Shown piece after piece: positions 1 through 5,549 of a DNA stretch of 6,102 nucleotides. This stretch comes from Mariprofundaceae bacterium. GTDB taxonomy: Bacteria; Pseudomonadota; Zetaproteobacteria; Mariprofundales; Mariprofundaceae. Within the stretch, counting starts at the first letter, position 1. The number at the start of each line of letters is the position of its first letter. Location of the stretch: contig JAUZQU010000182.1 in the NCBI GenBank assembly GCA_030950835.1, forward strand, positions 1 to 6,102. Direction: 5' to 3'. The position numbers and the translations under genes were made by a program. The notes below the pieces were generated by a model. That model was given only the letters and a program-made list of their open reading frames with translations. It did no database searches and was not told where the DNA came from.

Positions 1-293
1 TTAATCACCCGCCGAATCAATATTCCATCATCTTCAGCATCTATATCTTGTTCATTCAATAATGCCAACAAACGCGGATCAGCAGTTTCAATTTCAGCAA
101 TCACTTCAGCCCGTTCAGCCTCATGGCGCACCCAATCCGCATTTGCCCTAGCGCCAAAAACCGCACCCAAAGCATCTACCAAGATAGACTTGCCTGCCCC
201 CGTTTCACCCGTGAACACCGTCATACCATCTGCTAATTCCAAATCCACTTGCTCAAAAAGGGCAAATTGTTTGACGTGTAATGCTTTAATCAT
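1..293 (-). CDS. recN: DNA repair ATPase RecN, N-terminal part (cut by window edge)
   Basis: RecN is an SMC-like cytoplasmic ATPase that acts at DNA double-strand breaks during recombinational repair. Only the first 97 codons are visible; the gene continues past base 1. The translation starts MIKALHVKQFALFEQ and carries a textbook Walker A loop, GETGAGKS, at residues 29-36 (bases 186-209). It is followed by ILVDALGAVFGAR, the usual RecN continuation, and ends near LIRRVI, which matches the stretch before the RecN signature in full-length members. The ATG at 293 overlaps the nadK stop as ATGA, so translation is probably coupled to nadK. A weak GGAG lies about 12 bases upstream. The nadK-recN order is well known in proteobacteria. 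I saw no E. coli-type LexA box just upstream, so SOS control from a local promoter is not evident. Family assignment is very secure; completeness of the gene cannot be judged. Confidence 0.95.
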   Translation of the reverse strand, partial: MIKALHVKQFALFEQVDLELADGMTVFTGETGAGKSILVDALGAVFGARANADWVRHEAERAEVIAEIETADPRLLALLNEQDIDAEDDGILIRRVI

Positions 294-1144
294 GTATTTA
301 GACCACTCCAACCTAATTTGCTGCGTAACATATCAAAATAATGCCAGTGTGCTAAATAAACCAAGTTAATCGTGCCTGCTTTTTGCACACAGACCCTGTC
401 CCCTTTTGCCAATGTACTATGCACTTGCCCATCTAAATTCAACGCCGCATGTGCAGGGCTATCCAACAAGCGAAGTTCAATCATATCATTGGCTGGCAAC
501 ATAATCGGACGATTGGATACCGTGTGTGGGCAAATCGGCACCACACTAATCGCATCAATTTCAGGGTGTAAAATCGCTCCACCTGCCGACAAAGCATATG
601 CCGTTGAACCTGCTGGCGTTGCCAGCACCAAGCCATCCGCCCGCAAACGAAAGACCAGTTGCTCTCTGGCATACATCTCAAATTCAATCATGCGTGGATG
701 ATCGTTGCGTTGCAACACCACATCATTCATGGCAATACCTTTATTGATGGTTTGATGATCACGCAGCACTTCCACCTGCAAGGCAAAGTGGTGTTTAATT
801 TTAAACTGACCCGCCAACACCTCTTGCATCACATCCAACATACTGCCCAAAGGTGTATCGGTTAAAAAACCCAAGCGCCCCAAGTTAATGCCCAAAATAG
901 GTACATTCGAACCCACAAAACAACGCCCTGTTTGTAATAATGTACCATCACCACCCAAGACCACCATCAGTTCCACATGTTGGGCAATCTCATGCAAAGG
1001 CATACTTGGCGCAGCAATCATCTCTGCCAAAGGGTTGACCACAATCACTTTGATGTCTCTAGCTTCCAACCAAGCATGCAGTTCACACGCAGCTTCAAAT
1101 GCGCGTTCATCTTGATGTTTAGCAATGATACCAATGGTTTGCAT
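290..1144 (-). CDS. nadK: NAD kinase
   Basis: NAD kinase phosphorylates NAD+ to NADP+ using ATP or polyphosphate, and sets the cytoplasmic NADP(H) pool. The 284-residue product has the usual bacterial length. Visible family motifs in order are GGDGT (64-68, nucleotide-binding loop with the essential Asp66), GINLGRLGFLTD (85-96), the NDV motif (140-142), the glycine-rich block from Asp170 to Gly189 containing TPAGSTAY, PICPHTVSNRPI (203-214) and LDGQ near the C-terminus. All key positions look intact. The ATG at 1144 lies one base after the stop of the diheme cytochrome gene. The nearest Shine-Dalgarno-like GGAAGG is about 16 bases upstream, so coupling to the upstream gene is likely. The stop overlaps the recN start. 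It is the fourth gene of an apparent five-gene minus-strand operon. Function is secure. Confidence 0.98.
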   Translation of the reverse strand: MQTIGIIAKHQDERAFEAACELHAWLEARDIKVIVVNPLAEMIAAPSMPLHEIAQHVELMVVLGGDGTLLQTGRCFVGSNVPILGINLGRLGFLTDTPLGSMLDVMQEVLAGQFKIKHHFALQVEVLRDHQTINKGIAMNDVVLQRNDHPRMIEFEMYAREQLVFRLRADGLVLATPAGSTAYALSAGGAILHPEIDAISVVPICPHTVSNRPIMLPANDMIELRLLDSPAHAALNLDGQVHSTLAKGDRVCVQKAGTINLVYLAHWHYFDMLRSKLGWSGLNT

Positions 1145-1145
1145 A

Positions 1146-1403
1146 TTAAGGCTTGGCTACCTTCCAATCTTGAGGCTGGGTATGACATTGGAAACATTTG
1201 GATGAGCTTGGATGCCCAATCGGTTGTGGTTTATCGCTATCTACGCCATGACATGCCATACAAGCTGCCCGCGAAGTCGCTTGAATATGCATTGCATCAT
1301 TCGGCACGGCTTTGGTAGTGCGCTCTGTTGTGCCTAAAACCAACACCACAATCACTGCCACGACTACTGTTATAAAAATAACATCATATTTATTCCATTT
1401 CAT
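1146..1403 (-). CDS. Small membrane-anchored diheme cytochrome c
   Basis: This 85-residue protein is a predicted periplasmic electron carrier. Residues 1-6 (MKWNKY) are polar and basic. They are followed by a strongly hydrophobic segment at about 7-24, with no clear signal-peptidase site, so it probably stays as an N-terminal membrane anchor. Two CXXCH heme-attachment motifs follow: CMACH (48-52) and CFQCH (70-74), 17 residues apart. His39 and His64 (in IGHP) are the only other histidines and could be sixth heme ligands, giving bis-His hemes; this is inference. The CMACHG...HP...CxxCH layout resembles NapB-like and other small multiheme carriers, but the protein is much shorter than NapB and no nap genes are present. 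The ATG at 1403 overlaps the upstream cinA-like stop as ATGA, with an AAAGGA about 12 bases upstream. Partner enzymes are unknown. c-type cytochrome identity is strong; physiological role is open. Confidence 0.88.
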   Translation of the reverse strand: MKWNKYDVIFITVVVAVIVVLVLGTTERTTKAVPNDAMHIQATSRAACMACHGVDSDKPQPIGHPSSSKCFQCHTQPQDWKVAKP

Positions 1404-2134
1404 GATTTCTTTACATCCTTTAACATCTGTTTAATTTCATCCAGCACCTGTATAATCACTGCTTCATCTACACCGCTTACACAAATCTTACCACACGGTT
1501 CGTTGCCACATCGCGCAGGATAAGAGCCAATATCCATGCTGGGGTAACGCTCTTGAATCTTGCCCAAAGCTGCTGCAAACGTACTTTCCGCCAAGGCCAC
1601 TTCGATTTCTTGCCTGATAAACACCTGTTTACCCTTAAAATCGACCAATACAGCAGCAAGTTGTGAAGCGAAAATATGGGGGACACCTGCCAATACGTAA
1701 ACATGACCGATATGCGCCCCAGGTGCAATCGAATGTTCGCAAATAATCGGCACAGCACCATGTGGCAGCCTTGCCATACGTCTGCGCCCTTCACTCAAGG
1801 CATCTTGTCCATAATAAGCCAACATCAAGGCAATCGTGTCCTCATGTTCCAACAAAGGAACATCAAAACAATCCGCCACCGCCAACATGGTAATATCATC
1901 ATGCGTAGGACCAATACCACCACTGGTAATCACGGCATCATATTGCTTTCGTAAGCGTTGCAATGTCTGCACAATCATACTCTGATCATCTGCCACAATA
2001 GCAACTTCGCCTAACTTACAACCAACATCAAACAGATTTTGCGCCGCTAACCAAGCATTGGCTTCGCGTGTTCGCCCCGACAACACCTCATTGCCAATAA
2101 TCAAAATGGCAACGTGTTGATGCGGGGTTTCCAC
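1400..2134 (-). CDS. Stand-alone CinA N-terminal (MoaB/MogA-like, COG1058) domain protein
   Basis: This is a molybdopterin-binding-fold protein of the competence/damage-inducible CinA N-terminal family. Characterised members of this domain family have ADP-ribose pyrophosphatase activity. With a GTG start at 2134 it has 244 residues. Visible motifs are AILIIGNEVLSGR (9-21) and SGGIGPTHDDIT (71-82), the family signature, plus a LAGVPHIF segment in the middle that matches the usual LPGVP motif. The C-terminal nicotinamide-nucleotide deamidase domain of full-length CinA (about 400 residues) is absent. The start is uncertain: the longer reading from ATG 2233 would overlap htpX by 86 bases, and its first 28 or so residues look like an htpX shadow. 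TTG at 2146 and GTG at 2134, just after the htpX stop, are better, and GTG leaves the usual short lead before the first beta strand. Neither has a clear Shine-Dalgarno, so coupling to htpX is likely. Enzymatic role is inferred from family. Confidence 0.88.
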   Translation of the reverse strand: METPHQHVAILIIGNEVLSGRTREANAWLAAQNLFDVGCKLGEVAIVADDQSMIVQTLQRLRKQYDAVITSGGIGPTHDDITMLAVADCFDVPLLEHEDTIALMLAYYGQDALSEGRRRMARLPHGAVPIICEHSIAPGAHIGHVYVLAGVPHIFASQLAAVLVDFKGKQVFIRQEIEVALAESTFAAALGKIQERYPSMDIGSYPARCGNEPCGKICVSGVDEAVIIQVLDEIKQMLKDVKKS

Positions 2135-2147
2135 GTTGTGTTTCAAA

Positions 2148-3065
2148 TCAACGACGATTACGCAATGCCGCAATACGATCAGCAATCGAAGGATGTGTGG
2201 CAAACAAACCTGCCATACCACCGTGTGCAGCATAAATCTTCATGGTTGCCAAGGCATCTTCGCGTGATTCGCGTTGTTCCCACTCTACAGAACGTTGTGA
2301 CAACGCTTCGATTTTTTGCAAAGCTTTAATCATAGGCTCCGCACCCAAAGCATCGGCTGCATAAGCATCGGCTTTGAATTCACGTTTGCGTGAATACGCA
2401 CACACCACAATCGCTGCCAAAAAGGAGAGCAACATTTGCAATACCATGCTCACCATGAAATATACCAAATGACTAGGCTGTTCACCTCTTGCCAAAGCAT
2501 TGGCAATGATACGCGCCAACATCGAAGCAATGAAATAGACAATCGTATTCATCAAACCCTGCAATAAGGTAGTTGCCACCATATCACCATTGGCAATATG
2601 CCCAACTTCATGCGCAATGACTGCTTTGAGTTCATCATCTGTTAAATTCATCGCCAAGCCCGAAGATACGGCAACCATGGAGTTATTGCGTGAAGGCCCT
2701 GTAGCAAAAGCATTGGGCACATCATCCCAATATACCCACACTTCAGGCATGTTGATGCCTGCACGTTGGGCTAAAGCTTGGGTAGTTTCATACACCAATT
2801 TTTCTTTGGCTGTGCTTGGGTTGGTCACTTGCTGCATGTTTTTGCCACGTTTTGCCATCCATTTGGACATCCACAATGAAATAAATGCACCACCAAAACC
2901 AAACACCGCTGCAAACATCAGTTGCCGCGCCTCAAAACTACCGCTTAAATCAATACCAAACATAGGTAATATAAAATAAATCAACACATTAGCGCTGATC
3001 ATCAATGTCACCATAATTAATATATTGGCAACGATTAACATGCCTATTCCTTTCATTGAACCCAT
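2148..3065 (-). CDS. htpX: Protease HtpX, inner-membrane zinc metalloprotease
   Basis: HtpX is an M48-family membrane zinc protease that degrades misfolded or damaged membrane proteins, with its active site facing the cytoplasm. The 305-residue product has normal family length. The zinc motif HEVGH is at 152-156, and the third ligand is likely Glu229 in SRKREFKADAYA. Hydrophobic membrane segments lie at about 9-33, 50-66, 167-187 and 199-223, the usual HtpX topology. The family motif around NAFATGP (118-124) is present. The ATG at 3065 is chosen because AAGGAG (3074-3079) sits eight bases upstream. An in-frame GTG at 3074 overlaps that Shine-Dalgarno and is unlikely to be used. It is the first gene of the minus-strand operon, with a heat-shock-like promoter upstream, in keeping with htpX being a sigma-32 heat-shock gene in E. 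coli. The stop lies about 13 bases before the next gene. Confidence 0.97.
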   Translation of the reverse strand: MGSMKGIGMLIVANILIMVTLMISANVLIYFILPMFGIDLSGSFEARQLMFAAVFGFGGAFISLWMSKWMAKRGKNMQQVTNPSTAKEKLVYETTQALAQRAGINMPEVWVYWDDVPNAFATGPSRNNSMVAVSSGLAMNLTDDELKAVIAHEVGHIANGDMVATTLLQGLMNTIVYFIASMLARIIANALARGEQPSHLVYFMVSMVLQMLLSFLAAIVVCAYSRKREFKADAYAADALGAEPMIKALQKIEALSQRSVEWEQRESREDALATMKIYAAHGGMAGLFATHPSIADRIAALRNRR

Positions 3066-3073
3066 TTCTTGCA

Positions 3074-3079
3074 CTCCTT
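3074..3079 (-). promoter_or_regulatory. Shine-Dalgarno site of htpX
   Basis: On the minus strand these bases read AAGGAG, eight bases before ATG 3065. The site decides the htpX start: the upstream in-frame GTG at 3074 lies inside it. Confidence 0.85.
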
Positions 3080-3109
3080 AAACCTTATTATTCTGATCGA
3101 TACGCTGTA

Positions 3110-3138
3110 ATGTATGGTTTGTCTTGGTGGTTTTCAAG
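3110..3138 (-). promoter_or_regulatory. Heat-shock (sigma-32-like) promoter of the htpX operon, overlapping a possible sigma-70 promoter
   Basis: On the minus strand CTTGAAA (3132-3138) matches the full sigma-32 -35 consensus. After 14 bases comes CCATACAT (3110-3117), close to the sigma-32 -10 element CCCATNT. The same stretch can be read as a sigma-70 promoter: TTGAAA (3132-3137), a 17-base spacer, then TACATT (3109-3114; four of six matches to TATAAT). Either reading would start transcription near 3102, giving a leader of roughly 35 to 40 bases before htpX. No other clear promoter was seen for the five minus-strand genes. Heat-shock control is inferred from sequence match and from the known biology of htpX; it has not been shown here. 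Confidence 0.55.
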
Positions 3139-3164
3139 TTCATTTTAATCGTTAGCTTAGCGCA

Positions 3165-3177
3165 CCTTGCCACAAGG
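3165..3177 (+). promoter_or_regulatory. Small leader hairpin covering the Shine-Dalgarno of the cyclase gene
   Basis: CCTTG (3165-3169) and CAAGG (3173-3177) form a perfect five-base-pair stem around a three-base CCA loop. The 3' arm includes most of the AAGGAG Shine-Dalgarno (3174-3179), so the folded form could hinder ribosome binding. The stem is short and may be a chance match. The Shine-Dalgarno is also unusually close to ATG 3183 (three bases). Confidence 0.35.
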
Positions 3178-3182
3178 AGACT

Positions 3183-4496
3183 ATGTTGAACCAAGCACAA
3201 GCAAATATCCTCAATGATAAACCCTTCCCACTCAAGCGTTATTACATCTTATATGCAGGCATTGGTGGCATCGTATTTTATGCCATGTTATTCTCCTTTT
3301 TCATCCATGCTGAACGTCAAGCCTTGCATGATCAATACATCGCCCACTTGGTTGAAAAGGCAAATGCTTTTTACCGTGATATCGACAGGGATGTCTTGCA
3401 AGAAAACAATGCCTCACTACACAATATATCACAAGAAAACCAGTTACTTAAAAGTGAGTTTCGCCATAAAGTCGAATCATTGATTCAAACCGACTTTAGC
3501 TTTGCCAAGGTCAAAGTGTTCAACCCTGAAGGCGTGGTTTTGTACAACCATAAAGACCCCAGCAACGAAGGCAGTTTATATGATGCGATTGAAGGTGAAG
3601 GCTTTCAGACTGCCTTAGCCAACGGCACCTTTTCCAAGCTCGAAGATGATGGTGAAAAACGGTTCATGGAAGTCTATTTACCTGCACATGCTGTGGGTTC
3701 GGCTGAAGTGGTCGCTGTTTTGGAAGTCTATGAAGATGTCACCCGATTTGAAGCCATGGTATTTGCCGCCTTAAAACAAGCTTTAGTCTTACCAACGTTA
3801 ATATTCATGGCATTTAACATCTTATTGTTCGTCATTATCATCAAGGCAGACCGTATTATCTCTAGTAACACCTTATTATTGATTAATGTACGTCAACAAA
3901 TGGAGAAATACATCTCTAAATCAGCCACACAAGCGATCTATAGTGCCGTACAAGAAGATAAAGAGTTGTTTCGCGGCGAAATGCAAACTATTGTCACTTT
4001 TTTCTCGGATATTCGTGGTTTCACCAGCTATTCAGAAAATCACGAGCCCGAAGTAGTGGTGCGTGAAATCAATCAGCTCTTTGAACTACAAGCTGAAATC
4101 ATCCATCAACATCATGGTATCATTGATAAATTTGTGGGTGATGAAATCATGGCTTTGTTCCCTGCAAACAACGTTAGCCAAGCAGTTAAAGCCAGCTTAG
4201 ACATCTTAAAAGCCATGCAAAACCATCCCGACATCCACTTTGATGTTGGCATTGGTGTACACATGGGCGAAGCCTTGGTCGGCTCCATCGGTACGCACGA
4301 TCGCCGTGATTACACTGCTATCGGCAATACGGTCAATACTGGCGCCCGTTTTTGTGGTGCTGCCAAGGGTGGTGAGGTGATCATCAGTGATGTGGTGTAT
4401 GCCCAGCTTGATGTAAAAATGCAGCAACAATTCAGCCTTAGTCAGCCTTTAAAACTCAAAGGTAAAAGTGAAAATATCATCACTTATCAAGGTTAA
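3183..4496 (+). CDS. Membrane-anchored class III adenylate cyclase with extracytoplasmic sensor region
   Basis: Predicted to make cAMP from ATP in response to a signal sensed outside the inner membrane. The 437-residue product has a transmembrane segment at about 21-41, an extracytoplasmic region at about 42-198, a second transmembrane segment at about 200-221, a helical linker to about 265 and a class III cyclase domain from about 266 to the end. The segment KVFNPEGVVLYNHKDPSNEG resembles Cache/PAS-like sensor folds. Metal-binding aspartates are Asp276 (FSDIRGFTSYSE) and Asp320 (DKFVGDEIMALF). Lys316 fits the adenine-selecting lysine, Thr378 (DYTAIG) occupies the second purine position as in class IIIb enzymes, and Asn385 and Arg389 (VNTGAR) fit the transition-state residues. 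No clear HAMP domain is seen. The ATG at 3183 has AAGGAG only three bases upstream; the adjacent TTG codon 2 would have six. It is transcribed divergently from htpX and stands alone. Guanylate cyclase activity is less likely. The ligand is unknown. Confidence 0.92.
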   Translation: MLNQAQANILNDKPFPLKRYYILYAGIGGIVFYAMLFSFFIHAERQALHDQYIAHLVEKANAFYRDIDRDVLQENNASLHNISQENQLLKSEFRHKVESLIQTDFSFAKVKVFNPEGVVLYNHKDPSNEGSLYDAIEGEGFQTALANGTFSKLEDDGEKRFMEVYLPAHAVGSAEVVAVLEVYEDVTRFEAMVFAALKQALVLPTLIFMAFNILLFVIIIKADRIISSNTLLLINVRQQMEKYISKSATQAIYSAVQEDKELFRGEMQTIVTFFSDIRGFTSYSENHEPEVVVREINQLFELQAEIIHQHHGIIDKFVGDEIMALFPANNVSQAVKASLDILKAMQNHPDIHFDVGIGVHMGEALVGSIGTHDRRDYTAIGNTVNTGARFCGAAKGGEVIISDVVYAQLDVKMQQQFSLSQPLKLKGKSENIITYQG

Positions 4497-4524
4497 CACA
4501 CCCAAGTTCGACAACGCTTATAAT
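4493..4524 (+). promoter_or_regulatory. Probable promoter of the mdh-sucC operon
   Basis: A perfect TATAAT lies at 4519-4524, about 45 bases before the mdh start. The best -35 candidate is TTAACA (4493-4498; five of six matches to TTGACA), which overlaps the cyclase stop codon and leaves a rather long 20-base spacer. The -10 element is convincing and the -35 is weak. Transcription would start near 4531. I saw no clear terminator between the cyclase gene and mdh, so read-through is also possible. Confidence 0.5.
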
Positions 4525-4556
4525 ACCGTCTAACCTCATATCAAGTAGGTAACTCC

Positions 4557-4562
4557 AAGGAG
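4557..4562 (+). promoter_or_regulatory. Shine-Dalgarno site of mdh
   Basis: AAGGAG lies six bases before ATG 4569. It supports this ATG, and therefore the unusual N-terminal extension, over the in-frame GTG five codons later. Confidence 0.8.
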
Positions 4563-4568
4563 CTAATT

Positions 4569-5549
4569 ATGCGTTGGTCTGGTGTGGTAGAAGGTGATAG
4601 TGCTTATTTTCCAAGAAAGAAACTCACGGTAGTTGGCTCAGGTAATGTCGGGGCAACGGCTGCATTTTTAGCCGCATACAAAGAGCTGGGCAATGTGGTT
4701 TTGCTGGATGTTATTCAAGGTGTGCCACAGGGAAAAGCGCTGGATATGTATGAAGCTTCGCCGATTTTGGGCTACAATGCACAAGTGCAAGGCACCAATG
4801 ATTATGCAGACACAGCTGATTCAGATGTGGTGATTATCACCGCAGGCATTGCCCGAAAACCTGGCATGAGCCGCGATGATTTGTTGGCAACCAATGTGAA
4901 GATTGTTGCCGAAGTCACCGCAAACATTGTCAAACATTCTCCGCATTGCATCATTATCGTGGTCACCAATCCTTTGGATGCTATGGTTTATACTGCCAAA
5001 CAAGTCTCAGGATTTTGTCGCAAGCGGGTGATTGGCATGGCTGGGGTGCTGGACTCAGCGCGTATGCGCTCATTTATTGCTGAAAAACTCAATGTGTCTA
5101 TTTCAGATGTGTCTGCTGTGGTACTTGGTGGACATGGCGATAGCATGGTTCCTTTACCCCGTTACGCTACGGTTGGCGGTGTACCCCTGACTGAAATGAT
5201 GGATGCAAAGTCCATTGCTGAAATTAGCCAACGCACTGCCCAAGGTGGCGCTGAAATTATACAACTGTTAAAAACAGGTTCGGCATTTTATGCCCCTGGT
5301 GCGGCGGTAGTTGAAATGGCAGAAGCCATTTTAAAAGATCAAAATCGTATTTTACCTTGTGCCGCTTGGTTGGAAGGCGAATATGGTATCACGGATTATT
5401 TCATGGGTGTGCCTTGCAAACTTGGTGGCGGCGGCTTAGAAGGCGTGATTGAATTGGATTTAAATGAGCAAGAGCAGGCAGCTATGGCATCATCATTGGA
5501 TGCAGTCAAAATACTGGTGCAACAAGTCGATGCTTTGGGAGTTTTTTAA
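4569..5549 (+). CDS. mdh: Malate dehydrogenase, NAD-dependent, LDH-like type
   Basis: Oxidises malate to oxaloacetate with NAD+ in the TCA cycle, in the cytoplasm. The Rossmann loop GSGNVG is at 23-28, with Asp47 (VLLDV) for the NAD ribose. Substrate residues are Arg96 and Arg102 (ARKPGMSRDD) and Arg165 (DSARMR), Asn134 is in VTNPLD, and the catalytic pair is Asp162 with His189 (GGHGDSMVPL). Arg96 where lactate dehydrogenases carry Gln supports malate as substrate. The 326 residues are slightly longer than usual because of about 15 residues (MRWSGVVEGDSAYFP) before the normal RKKLTVVG start. A good Shine-Dalgarno six bases upstream of ATG 4569 supports this longer form. The stop TAA is followed at once by the sucC ATG, so the two genes form a TCA-cycle operon. 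Function is secure; the role of the extension is unknown. Confidence 0.97.
   Translation: MRWSGVVEGDSAYFPRKKLTVVGSGNVGATAAFLAAYKELGNVVLLDVIQGVPQGKALDMYEASPILGYNAQVQGTNDYADTADSDVVIITAGIARKPGMSRDDLLATNVKIVAEVTANIVKHSPHCIIIVVTNPLDAMVYTAKQVSGFCRKRVIGMAGVLDSARMRSFIAEKLNVSISDVSAVVLGGHGDSMVPLPRYATVGGVPLTEMMDAKSIAEISQRTAQGGAEIIQLLKTGSAFYAPGAAVVEMAEAILKDQNRILPCAAWLEGEYGITDYFMGVPCKLGGGGLEGVIELDLNEQEQAAMASSLDAVKILVQQVDALGVF
5537..5541 (+). promoter_or_regulatory. Shine-Dalgarno site of sucC, inside the end of mdh
   Basis: GGGAG lies eight bases before ATG 5550 and within the last codons of mdh. It fixes the sucC start directly after the mdh stop (TAAATG) and implies translation from a shared mRNA. Confidence 0.7.

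Noticed and set aside
294..360. Possible LexA (SOS) box in front of recN
   Set aside because: No CTG-N10-CAG arrangement is present. Only unrelated CTG and CAG triplets with wrong spacing were found. A LexA site of a different type cannot be excluded by eye.
372..701. Plus-strand open frame of 109 codons opposite nadK
   Set aside because: It lies fully antisense to a secure NAD kinase gene, has no recognisable motif, and looks like a reading-frame shadow.
977..1318. Plus-strand open frame of 113 codons across the nadK and cytochrome junction
   Set aside because: It is antisense to two well-supported genes and its translation shows no domain.
2135..2233. Upstream ATG extension of the cinA-like gene
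   Set aside because: It overlaps the htpX C-terminal coding region by 86 bases and adds residues unlike any CinA N-terminus.
3066..3074. GTG start three codons upstream for htpX
   Set aside because: It overlaps the Shine-Dalgarno that serves ATG 3065 at ideal spacing.
3105..3120. CTGT half-site overlapping the htpX -10 region as a LexA operator
   Set aside because: The second half (ACAG) is missing at the required distance.
3119..3149. Plus-strand promoter for the cyclase gene (TTGTCT and TTTAAT)
   Set aside because: The -10 candidate is fair but no -35 at 16 to 18 bases matches well, so it is not listed as a feature.
4206..4430. Minus-strand open frame of 74 codons inside the cyclase gene
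   Set aside because: It is antisense to the conserved catalytic domain and has no motif or Shine-Dalgarno support that I could see.
4533..4550. Weak ACCT/AGGT inverted repeat upstream of mdh as a terminator
   Set aside because: It has only four base pairs, a ten-base loop and no T-run, so it is not credible as a terminator.
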